Shown here: positions 6,398 through 14,200 of the stretch, one piece after another
Layout of the letters: each line of letters starts with the position of its first letter
Numbering within the stretch: the first letter of the stretch is position 1
From: a virus
Reading direction: 5' to 3' (one strand)
DNA length: 20,701 nucleotides
IMG/VR virus record: IMGVR_UViG_3300027889_000014
Coordinates: 1-20,701 of that record
Translations under genes and position numbers: made by a program
The notes under the pieces: model-generated
What the model was told of the DNA's origin: nothing
Database searches by the model: none
Seen by the model: the letters and a program-made list of their open reading frames with translations, nothing else

Positions 6398-6730
6398 TTA
6401 ACCGGCGGGGTGAGCGGCCGCAGCAACCGGAGCCGGAGCCGGCGGCGGGGTGAGCCACTTGGTGAGAGCGGCCTGGATCTCATTCGAGAAGGTTTGGTTC
6501 AGTTGGATAAGCTCCGCTGGCAGCGCCGTCGTGAGGTTTGCCATCACTGCGCTCCGCAGAAGGTCCACCTGCGCTACCCAAGCGATCGCGTCTCCCGGAC
6601 TGAGAAGCGGGTCCAGCTTCACTGTGTTCTGGAAGAACACTCCGAGGGGTGGCAGCACGCTAGCGGCGAGCCCAGCCCGCGCAGCAGCGAAGATCGAATC
6701 AAAGAATTGACTTAGACCAGTCGTACTCAT
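6398..6730 (-). CDS. Unknown 110-residue phage protein with Pro/Ala tail
   Basis: The start codon overlaps the stop of the upstream two-helix membrane protein gene (ATGA, 6727-6730). The product begins MSTTGLSQFFDSIFAAARAG. It contains moderately hydrophobic helices without a clear membrane span, and ends with a Pro/Ala tail (LTPPPAPAPVAAAA). The N-terminal FFDSIFAAARAG segment could be an amphipathic helix touching a membrane. I do not recognise the family. Its location between a holin-like gene and other small Ala/Pro-rich genes suggests a lysis-region or virion accessory role, but the sequence alone does not support a specific function. Confidence 0.75.
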   Translation of the reverse strand: MSTTGLSQFFDSIFAAARAGLAASVLPPLGVFFQNTVKLDPLLSPGDAIAWVAQVDLLRSAVMANLTTALPAELIQLNQTFSNEIQAALTKWLTPPPAPAPVAAAAHPAG

Positions 6731-7068
6731 GTATGGTTCTCCGATGGTTGAGCTAAAGGGGGCGTCACCGTTGTGGTGACTGTCGGCGGCGGGGTGAGAG
6801 GGGCAGTCGTCGTAGTAACAGTCGTTCCGGGCGCGGGCGGAGTCGGGTCCGGTAGCGCTGCCGGCCTCGTTCGGGCGAAGAAGAAATTCATCTGCAGCGT
6901 CAGGATCGTAGCCAGCACACTCGTTAGACTCGTGAGAATCGTAACTTCCACACTGGACATCTGGCTCCGATAATAGATCAGCGAGAACACCAACGCAAAC
7001 ACGAAGACAGAGAAGAAGAACGCCAGTCCTATCTGGGCCTTGGCAAGCCAGCGATCGGCGTCATTCAT
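6727..7068 (-). CDS. Two-helix membrane protein with Thr/Pro tail, holin candidate
   Basis: The 113-residue product has two strong membrane helices, about residues 12-32 (IGLAFFFSVFVFALVFSLIYY) and 40-65. The short linker (RSQMSSVEV) separates them, and RTRP after helix two forms a positive stop. A tail of about 40 residues made of Thr, Pro and Val follows. Two helices, small size, and a place directly after the endolysin and coiled-coil membrane protein genes make it the best holin candidate here. The long Thr/Pro tail is unusual for a holin and could instead reach out of the membrane. Both ends use ATGA overlaps (7065-7068 and 6727-6730). Holin is an inference from topology and context. Confidence 0.75.
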   Translation of the reverse strand: MNDADRWLAKAQIGLAFFFSVFVFALVFSLIYYRSQMSSVEVTILTSLTSVLATILTLQMNFFFARTRPAALPDPTPPAPGTTVTTTTAPLTPPPTVTTTVTPPLAQPSENHT

Positions 7069-7526
7069 GGCCTGCTCCCGAAGTGTGCGAGATAGAACGC
7101 GCCCATAATGATGGTTGCGAGGAGGGAAATGATAGAGACGACTATCGCAGCGCTATCCTTAATCCCTGCCGTCCGACCTGATTCAGCTTCCTTCCTGGTC
7201 TCCAGCTTCTCAATCCTTTCTCGTAATCCCTTCACCAAAGCCTCTGTCTCCAGCCGAGGCATCTGCAGTCGGTTGTTGTCGTCGAGGGACTTACGGAACT
7301 CGTTCACTCCCTCGAAACGCTTGTCACTGGCCGCTTCGGCCTTGGTGGTCGCGCGGTCTGCAGCGGCCAGCGCGGCGGCCACCGCCTTCTCTATCGCGAC
7401 GAACTTATCGTCACAACGGTCGGCGAGCGCCTTGACGGTGTCCTTTATGCCGGTTATTAACGCTTCCAAATACAGCCGCAGCGTCCCCAGCGTCCAGTGC
7501 TCGCCATTCGGATCGCGGGAGATCAT
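7065..7526 (-). CDS. Coiled-coil protein with C-terminal membrane anchor
   Basis: I start this gene at the ATG at 7526, whose ATGA overlaps the endolysin stop (7523-7526); a longer frame to 7622 runs inside the endolysin gene and is less likely. The 153-residue product opens with SRDPNGEHWTLGTLRLYLEAL. It continues with a long Ala/Glu/Lys coiled coil containing KRFEGVNEFRKSL, a signature I associate with a recurring phage protein found beside lysis genes. It ends with a single membrane helix (AIVVSIISLLATIIMGAFYL) close to the C-terminus. The topology is a tail-anchored coiled coil with its body in the cytoplasm. This could help the lysis complex or be a spanin-like or holin-modulating factor; neither is demonstrated. 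The next gene, the two-helix protein, overlaps its stop. Confidence 0.8.
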   Translation of the reverse strand: MISRDPNGEHWTLGTLRLYLEALITGIKDTVKALADRCDDKFVAIEKAVAAALAAADRATTKAEAASDKRFEGVNEFRKSLDDNNRLQMPRLETEALVKGLRERIEKLETRKEAESGRTAGIKDSAAIVVSIISLLATIIMGAFYLAHFGSRP

Positions 7527-7870
7527 CCTCGGACTCCATCCGGCGACAGCGAATAGTGGTCGAGATCGACGATCTTGAAATCGCCTCCCCACCTGTAGTT
7601 CGGCCCAAGGTTCTTCCACCACACTCCCAGTATCCGGTAGCAGCCGCTTGAGTCGTCCGCTTCGTACTCGCCGGCGATGAAGAGGTTGAGGTCGATGGCG
7701 AGCCTCTCAGTATGGAGGCTATCCGCCACCCCAATTCCCTTCGCTGCATCCACCGCCGCCTGCTCTGGCGTTCGCCAGGCCTCTCCAAGCGTCACCCCAT
7801 AGCCCATCTCAGCCGCGTACTGAATCAGCCTCGCCGCCGACTGGGCAAATTCTTCCTGGAGAGCGCTCAT
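7523..7870 (-). CDS. M15-family peptidase endolysin
   Basis: The 115-residue protein matches the M15C/VanY-type L,D- or D,D-peptidase fold used by phage endolysins. The signature S-x-H-x6-D is present as SLHTERLAID (His53, Asp60), and DLDHYSL supplies the third zinc ligand (His105) with the catalytic acid just before it. The GEAWRT segment near residue 29 and NYRWGGDF near 91 are further family landmarks. There is no cell-wall-binding domain and no signal peptide, so this single-domain enzyme would need a holin for release; it would cut peptide stems of peptidoglycan. Starts and stops overlap with neighbours (7867-7870 and 7523-7526). The position just after the tailspike and before membrane proteins fits a lysis cassette. 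Confidence 0.9.
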   Translation of the reverse strand: MSALQEEFAQSAARLIQYAAEMGYGVTLGEAWRTPEQAAVDAAKGIGVADSLHTERLAIDLNLFIAGEYEADDSSGCYRILGVWWKNLGPNYRWGGDFKIVDLDHYSLSPDGVRG

Positions 7871-9570
7871 GCCACAAAGCCCAGAACATTCACAACGATA
7901 TTGTTGCCTGAGCTACCCAGTACCGTGGCCCAGCTAGCTGCAGCGCCCGTGAATCCATTCAGGAGCTGCAAGGCGAGCCACAGCTGCGTCGTCCCATTAA
8001 CATCCACCGAAGTATAGGACGCCTGCACCGTATACGGGATAGTGCCTCCTGAAATATTCACCGAACCAATAGCGGCCAGCACTAGACAGTCACCATCCGA
8101 TTCCTCCCCGCCCGAGATCCCGGAATTACCGCTGTTGATAAGGAACAGTGACGGTGCGGCAGAACTGATTTTTCCGCCTCCTGCAAACGCCGTGGTAGAG
8201 TCAGTACCCGTCGGCGTATTCGTATAAGCAGCGCTCGCACCGCCGATCGCGGATACGAAGTTACTCGCCGTGCCGTTATTTCCCACCGCTGAGATACGAT
8301 GCTGCAGCGTGCCAGAGCTATTGTTGATCTGTAGAGAGAAGCCCTGAATCGGCTGTTTCTTCACCGCTAGCGTAGGCCCCTGCACGTATTGGCTGTAGCC
8401 ATAATCACCTATACCAGTCTGCGAGGCAGCCGCGCTTGAGGGATTCGAACCGTTACCGAAAAAGACCCCCGCGCTCTGATCATAAAATACGTGGCTGTAT
8501 TGACCATAGGTTCCGCTTGAGCCGCCATAATAGATTGCTGGGATGTTCACCCGCCAGTTTTCTGCGTTGCTCGTGACATAGATCAACTCGGTGTAAGTCG
8601 CACTCGCGAGCAGGCCAGACCAGAGGGCGTCTATCCGAGTCGCGCCATTCACGGTGAGGAAGATAATCCCACTCGCCGGCGCCTCAATCTCTAGATCAGC
8701 AACGTGGATGTCACCGAGGTAGCAGGCTGTCAGATTACTATTAACATCCAGCACGCCAGTCGCGCCGACGACAGAGAGGTTATCAATGTGCGTCCCCGAG
8801 CCCAGGACCTGCACTCCCCCAACCGTGTTGAAATAGAGCGTTCCTAGGTCCGCGACGTTGGTTGTTAGGTTGAGCGCGGCCTTCGAGACATTAGCGATAT
8901 AGACCTGATCAATAGTGCCGCCAGTTCCGAAGGCAACAGAGTTGTTCCCGAGATTGATACCATCAGCAGTAATATTATTGCCATAGACGCCAAGGTTCTT
9001 GATTACAATCTTCGCCGCGTTACCTGTATCAACCATCACGTGGGAGCTGGTCCAGCCGGAAGCCACACAGCACAGGTTGGACATCCACATTCCAGCACCC
9101 AAGAGGGCGGCGGCAGGAGGGAACTGTAGCTGACTCTTAATTGCGTAGTAATTAGCGCCGAGATAGCAAGGCTGTCCTATGATGCCTAGGGCTGTGTTTA
9201 TTGCCGGAGCGAAATCTGTCCCTCCATTACCAGCAGTGTTGGTAGCGTAGGTAAATCCAGCTGCAATATACCGCTCGGGATAACCAGGAGGATATTGGAA
9301 GTTAGTAGGAATGACGCCGGCGGTATCCTCGGCGGCTGTCTGAGGATAGAGAAGCGCCCCTATGCCCTGCGCGGTCGCCGGGACTATACCCTCGGCGGCT
9401 AGGATTGTCACTAGATCCGCTGGGGTGAGGCCAAGAGCAACCAAGATCTGCTCGACAGTCTGCGCCCCATCCAGCGCCGCCGGGCTATTGGCCAGTACAT
9501 CCAGAGCGTTCAGCCATGTCGCTGAGATCGCCGGCCCGCTCTGGCTCACAAAGTTCTGTGGGTAGCCCAT
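7867..9570 (-). CDS. Tailspike with right-handed beta-helix
   Basis: The 567-residue product begins with a short virion-attachment-like region (about 1-100, Ala/Leu helical, including VEQILVALGLTPADL). A pectate-lyase-type beta-helix follows from about residue 115. The entry motif TDFAPAINTAL, then YYAIKSQLQFP and LLGAGMWMSNL, matches the usual sequence that opens such helices (polysaccharide-active tailspikes). The following 200 residues are Val/Ile/Asn/Gly-rich coils (IKNLGVYGNN, HIDNLSVVG, IHVADLEIEAP). The C-terminal third is Ser/Gly/Asn-rich, as in receptor-binding or trimerisation parts. It probably binds and may cut the host surface polysaccharide; catalytic residues cannot be assigned. 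The ATG has an AGGAT site eight bases upstream overlapping the stop of the previous gene. Confidence 0.85.
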   Translation of the reverse strand: MGYPQNFVSQSGPAISATWLNALDVLANSPAALDGAQTVEQILVALGLTPADLVTILAAEGIVPATAQGIGALLYPQTAAEDTAGVIPTNFQYPPGYPERYIAAGFTYATNTAGNGGTDFAPAINTALGIIGQPCYLGANYYAIKSQLQFPPAAALLGAGMWMSNLCCVASGWTSSHVMVDTGNAAKIVIKNLGVYGNNITADGINLGNNSVAFGTGGTIDQVYIANVSKAALNLTTNVADLGTLYFNTVGGVQVLGSGTHIDNLSVVGATGVLDVNSNLTACYLGDIHVADLEIEAPASGIIFLTVNGATRIDALWSGLLASATYTELIYVTSNAENWRVNIPAIYYGGSSGTYGQYSHVFYDQSAGVFFGNGSNPSSAAASQTGIGDYGYSQYVQGPTLAVKKQPIQGFSLQINNSSGTLQHRISAVGNNGTASNFVSAIGGASAAYTNTPTGTDSTTAFAGGGKISSAAPSLFLINSGNSGISGGEESDGDCLVLAAIGSVNISGGTIPYTVQASYTSVDVNGTTQLWLALQLLNGFTGAAASWATVLGSSGNNIVVNVLGFVA

Positions 9571-9574
9571 TATC

Positions 9575-9919
9575 TTATCCTAGTTCGGTTGGCGGATTAA
9601 GCGGGTCGATGATAGTCCTACCTGGAATGGAGCAGCCCGGCAGGGCATAGCCTGGGATAGCTGAGATCCCGTTGAAGGTACAAATCTGCACATCAATCTC
9701 TCCCATCTTCTGGACGACAGGGATAGCCATCTCTCGGCTGTTGATGCTGTGCACAAAGTCTTGTGGAGGACGCTCTTCATTACACCTGACATGCCGCCAT
9801 TGCCCCTGCCAGTTCTGGACGGCATCGCCGAACTTCAGCTTCGTCCCACATATCGAACAGATGATATTCCAATCGCCGGGACGATAGTAATCGTATGGGC
9901 CGCGTGCCAGCCTACTCAT
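9575..9919 (-). CDS. Small zinc-binding phage protein
   Basis: The 114-residue product carries a CxxC...HxxC zinc-binding set: Cys21 and Cys24 in ICSICGTK, then His43 and Cys46 in WRHVRCNEE, followed by RPPQDFV. This layout (GDWN, CxxC, NWQGQWR, PPQDFV) recalls a zinc-ribbon protein family that recurs in podovirus-type late regions. The C-terminal half holds CTFNGISAIPGYALPGCSIPG, a repetitive aliphatic stretch seen in small virion proteins. The role is unknown, perhaps a virion accessory. The start lies eight bases inside the end of the ATP-grasp gene (overlap 9912-9919), so the two are probably translated together. The stop TAA is part of the tailspike gene's ribosome-binding area. Confidence 0.8.
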   Translation of the reverse strand: MSRLARGPYDYYRPGDWNIICSICGTKLKFGDAVQNWQGQWRHVRCNEERPPQDFVHSINSREMAIPVVQKMGEIDVQICTFNGISAIPGYALPGCSIPGRTIIDPLNPPTELG

Positions 9920-11261
9920 ACTTCATCCCCTCCACGAAGTCGTGCTTCTGGAGCATCTTCAGCTCAGCCTCGAGCCGGCTCCCGATGTCGGTGCGGAACA
10001 TAGTGTTGGAGGGCATCTTCAGCCCCCAAGCTATTGCATAGGCCGCGTCTGCCGCCTGCTTCACAGTCTTCCCCGTGCCAGTGACAACCAAGGGATAGTT
10101 CCCAGCAGTGCAAGGCATCGGCATCTGCTCCACCTGATCATTGATCAGCATCGGCACTCGGCCCATCTTAGCCTGTTGCCAGTGGATGTTCTTCTCGACC
10201 CGCTCGGAGACTCCATAGATTGGATAGCCCACCCAGGTATCCAGAGTGTCCTTCGGTCGGGAGTCGGATGGACCGCCCCTCGGAAAGTCCCCATGCGTCA
10301 GCACCACCCCGACCGCAATATCCATCGAGACCCTGAGCGTATCCCCGCCGGCGATGAGGTCGCCCATCCACTGTACAGGGTCTTTGAGCACAACCGCCTG
10401 CCGGATGCAGAAGTCAGGCCAGCCCAACCGCATGGTGAATTCAAGCGGCCACGCCGTGCCCTTCTTGTCGACCATGCAGTTAATGGAACAATCCCCAACA
10501 TAGTTAACGCTGTGTAGGTAGTCCCCGATCGGTTCCAGCACAGCGTCGAAGAGCTTGCTCTTGACCACATGACGGATAACTGTCCCCATCTCACCAGTGT
10601 TCTCCCCGAGGTCGTCGTTCAAGAACTTCTTGTGCTCGAACGATTCCTCCAATGCTTTGCACCATCCACCAGGACCGAACATCCCCGAGATCCCCACCTC
10701 CACTCCCTCCACCTTCTCCTGCATCATCAGCCGGCCCTTGAACTTGCCCTCCTTGCGCCAACGCAGGAGGGTGAAGATGGCATCGTCGGCGGTGCTGGCC
10801 ACATAAGTCATGTGCTTGTCGGCTTCCCCGCCCCAGGGCTTCATCGCGTAGGCCTTGCCTGTCTTGATGACTAGCTCAACCGCTTCCTCGGGCGAGGTCA
10901 CAACTGTGTAGGGGATAGTCTCCACGCCGGCGCTCTCGAGGACCTGCTGCCCCAGCTCCCGCTCCGTCTCGAGCAGGGTGGCCTTCGGGTTCGAGCCAAA
11001 GATCGGATATCCCTTCCCAAAGTACTCCGCCAGCTCGCTCATGAAGACAGTGTTCCCTGTCAGTATGATCAGCTCAGCCCAATCCATCGACGGCCGCCAC
11101 TCTCGAGGTTTCTCTATCATACCATCCCCGTACGGCCGGGGCAAGCCAGAGCCGAGGAAGGGAGGCAACCACATGCGGACCTCATGGTCGGCGTCCTGGG
11201 CGCGGAGGGCGATGTCGAGGCCAGTCCCCTCGCCGGCGTTATCCATGACGAAGACTCTCAT
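9912..11261 (-). CDS. PurD-like ATP-grasp ligase, phage-type
   Basis: The 449-residue protein has the domain order of glycinamide ribonucleotide synthetase (PurD). A Rossmann-like N-domain (1-90) is followed by an ATP-grasp core: YAMKPWGG with Lys141, MMQEKVEGVEVGISG around 179-193, and LEFTMRLGWPD at 273-283. A C-terminal domain ends with the family phrase FRTDIGSRL (422-430). PurD joins glycine to phosphoribosylamine. However, the metal/substrate loop that reads EFN-x-RFGDPE in PurD is EFTMRLGWPD here, with Asn replaced by Thr and Asp by Trp, so a different substrate is likely. Its neighbours are virion genes and not purine genes, with ATGA overlap to the 1371-residue protein. A role in nucleotide metabolism, or ligation onto a protein or metabolite, are both open. 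Confidence 0.85.
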   Translation of the reverse strand: MRVFVMDNAGEGTGLDIALRAQDADHEVRMWLPPFLGSGLPRPYGDGMIEKPREWRPSMDWAELIILTGNTVFMSELAEYFGKGYPIFGSNPKATLLETERELGQQVLESAGVETIPYTVVTSPEEAVELVIKTGKAYAMKPWGGEADKHMTYVASTADDAIFTLLRWRKEGKFKGRLMMQEKVEGVEVGISGMFGPGGWCKALEESFEHKKFLNDDLGENTGEMGTVIRHVVKSKLFDAVLEPIGDYLHSVNYVGDCSINCMVDKKGTAWPLEFTMRLGWPDFCIRQAVVLKDPVQWMGDLIAGGDTLRVSMDIAVGVVLTHGDFPRGGPSDSRPKDTLDTWVGYPIYGVSERVEKNIHWQQAKMGRVPMLINDQVEQMPMPCTAGNYPLVVTGTGKTVKQAADAAYAIAWGLKMPSNTMFRTDIGSRLEAELKMLQKHDFVEGMKYE

Positions 11262-14200
11262 TGAGGTGGAGTCCAGGAGTTGCGGACGTGCTGGCGATTG
11301 GCGTGGGGGAGGAGGGCATCCACCTCCTCCGGCGTGGCATGATTCAGAACCTTGATCTGTTCCTGCCAGGGAAGGCGCATAAACATCCTCGTAGTCGCCG
11401 GCAACCCCGAGTTGAGGCTTCGGATCAATCTCCGCTGATCCGATCCAGAGAGTTCATTCTGCTCCACAATCTTATCCAGCAGATCTCCGTACTTGTCCGA
11501 ACCGCTCTGATAAGCCTCCCTCAATTGCGAGTATTCTTTAGAGTACTCTGCCTTCTCAAAGGGTGTCTCCTTCGGCGCAACGTAGTTGCGGAACGCTGTC
11601 TTGATGTCAGCATCCGTCTTCGACTCAGTGAGGTACTTCGGAGCAGGGGTGAAGCCAAGGACGGACAACGCTCCTGCCTTAACCGGCTTATCCGTCACAT
11701 TCTCCTGCATCGCCCGCATCGAGATCGGCTCGAGATCCGAGAACGTATAGGCGAGGGTCTGTTCGAGTTTCTTGAAGGCGTCCGAATCTGGGTCACGAAT
11801 CTCCTGCCCGAACCCATTCACTCCAGTCGCCCACTCATGCATCAGCCCAAACAGCCCCGAGCCCTTATTGAGCACGAGGTCTGATACTCCCTGCGTCATC
11901 CCTTCATTCTGGATGTGCTTATACAGGGAGGCAAACTCGCGCGAGTAGAACATTGTGGTGACTCGCTGGGGCGAGCCATCTGGGTTCGTCTCTCCCGTTT
12001 GTGGATCAATATAGTCCAGCAGGCTCGAGGGCTGTTTCCCTGTCATAGCATAGGTCATGAGCCCAGCCACCCCTGCTCCGAGGGTCGTGTAGGAGGCGAC
12101 GAAGATTGGCCGGTCCAGCTGCCCTTCCTTGATGCGCTTCAGCTTCCCTCCCTGGGTAGCCCACTGGCCGAGGTCCATCGCCCCGCCGCCGTATTCGCGG
12201 ATGAATCCTAACTGCCATCCTAGACTCAGCGTATCCATCACCGCCAGATCCTTCATCCATCGCTTCCAGAACAGGGTGTTGTAGTTCATCTCTCCGTAGC
12301 GATTCTCCACACTCTTCCCCAGCTTCCGCATCGCCAGATGCCTCTGGGCAGGATTCTCCACCAGCTCGGGGTTGCGAGCCAGGAGGTTCTTGGCATCCTT
12401 CAGCGCAGAGGCTGCCTTGAGTGCAGGAATCCACTCCTCGAAGATCGGCTTCGACATTGCGCTGATCATGGCCCAGGGCAGATGCCAGGTGGCTCGGGTG
12501 AGGTCGCCGGCGAGCCCGATCGGATGGCCCTGCCTGAAGTTCGCCCTCGCATCCGTCAGGGCGTTCATGAAGTTCACCCTCGCATTCGACTTGTACTGCG
12601 CAGACATCTCCGGCGAAACCCCCATCTCGATCAGGGTTTCGAGCGCCTTCGTATCATTCGGGGTTAATTTCTCCTTCGGAATCTTCCCACGCAGTGCCTG
12701 GAGAACTCGCCACCCCGGCGGGTTCGTAACGGCCCGCACGCCGGGCAATTCCGAAAGGGGCCGATACCCCAACCCGGACGCCAACATCTCCCCTAGCGCG
12801 CGGTGGACCGGCACGGACCCCGATAGGAGGCCTGTCAGTCCCCGCGTCATGCCGGCGGCCATATCGATGCCCAGGATGTGCAGCGGGTGGAACAGAGACA
12901 GTGCCAGCCGGATCGGCACGAGTGCATTCTTCAGACTCATCATCCCCCGGAATCCCGTCCCTACCAGCCCTTGATCCGCCCAGAGGCTCTTCGATTTGAA
13001 AGCATTATCCAGGATAGCATCCGCTTGCTGATCCACCCAGAACACATCCCCATTCGGTGCTCGGTAGCGAACCGTCCCCTCCGGCCGTTCCGTCCCCTCA
13101 GTCTTCTCAATCCGAAAGCTCATCTTCCCTTCGGAGTCAAGTTCCTTGACGAGCCTCTCGCCCCCCTCGATCTTCCGAGTAGCCAGCCCATAGCTCGCCA
13201 GATCATTCAGGATGCCGATATGCATCTCTGCTATATCCGAGGCGTGCTGCCGAGCCAGCATGATGTCCTCGGGATTGTCGAACCTCGGCCGGAACCCCGC
13301 TGCAACCGCCTCTTTGTAGAGGTCGAAGCTGCGATCCTTGATAAACCCTGGATCGCCCCACTTCGACCCATACTTCTTCGTGAAGTAGTTCGAGACCCCC
13401 TCCGAATCCTCGAATACATGATACAGGTAATTATCCCTCGGCTCGTAGTCGAACCCGAGCTTCTTATCATTCTCCGCGATCTTCCCACTCCAATCCCTGT
13501 ACTTCGCCGCCAGCTTCGCCAAGATCGGATCGGAGAAGTTCTCTCCCCGCTCGAACCTGGCGATGAATTCCTTCGTCCAGTCCGGCCTCCCCCTCCAGAA
13601 CTTCAGCCTGGTCCGAGACCCGTGGCGCCAGAGGGCCTCCTTCTGCATTTGCTCGGTAATGCGGCTAGCAACTGTGGCGGCGGCGAGCTTGGCTCGAGCC
13701 CCGATCGCTTCGGGAGCGAACGTCCTGAGGAGTTGCTCGACCGAGATCGCGAGGGAGGTCTTGGCGCGACGAAGGTCTTTCGGATCAACAAGTCGGCCGA
13801 TCTCAACTGTCGCACGATTGATGTCTCCTCTGGTGATGTTAGCGCCGTCTGAGGTTTTCGCCACGACCTCCATGATGGAGCGGCTGCTAGCCGGCTTCTC
13901 CTCGGATTGCATCTTGATAAGCTGCGTCCCAACCCGCATCGCATGATGGAGCAGATTCGTCTCCCCCGGCTGCATCCCGAAGTGGCGCGCCAGCAGAGCC
14001 CCGAACTGGCTCATCATATTCTTAAAGCGATACCCGGCCGAAGCGTACTTCTCCGAATTGGCGAGGAATTCCTGGAAGTCGGGGTTTGAGAACGCCTCCG
14101 CTACGAACTCATACCGGGGAGACATCCTCGCGTAGGCGATACCGCCGGCGGCACTGGCAGTGTTCCGCTTCGACCTATCCCCCTCCAGCCCGTAGAACTC

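Noticed and set aside
12878-13852. 324-codon open frame antisense to the giant virion protein
   Set aside because: Low-complexity Pro/Arg/Leu product, no ribosome site, fully within a real gene; a shadow.
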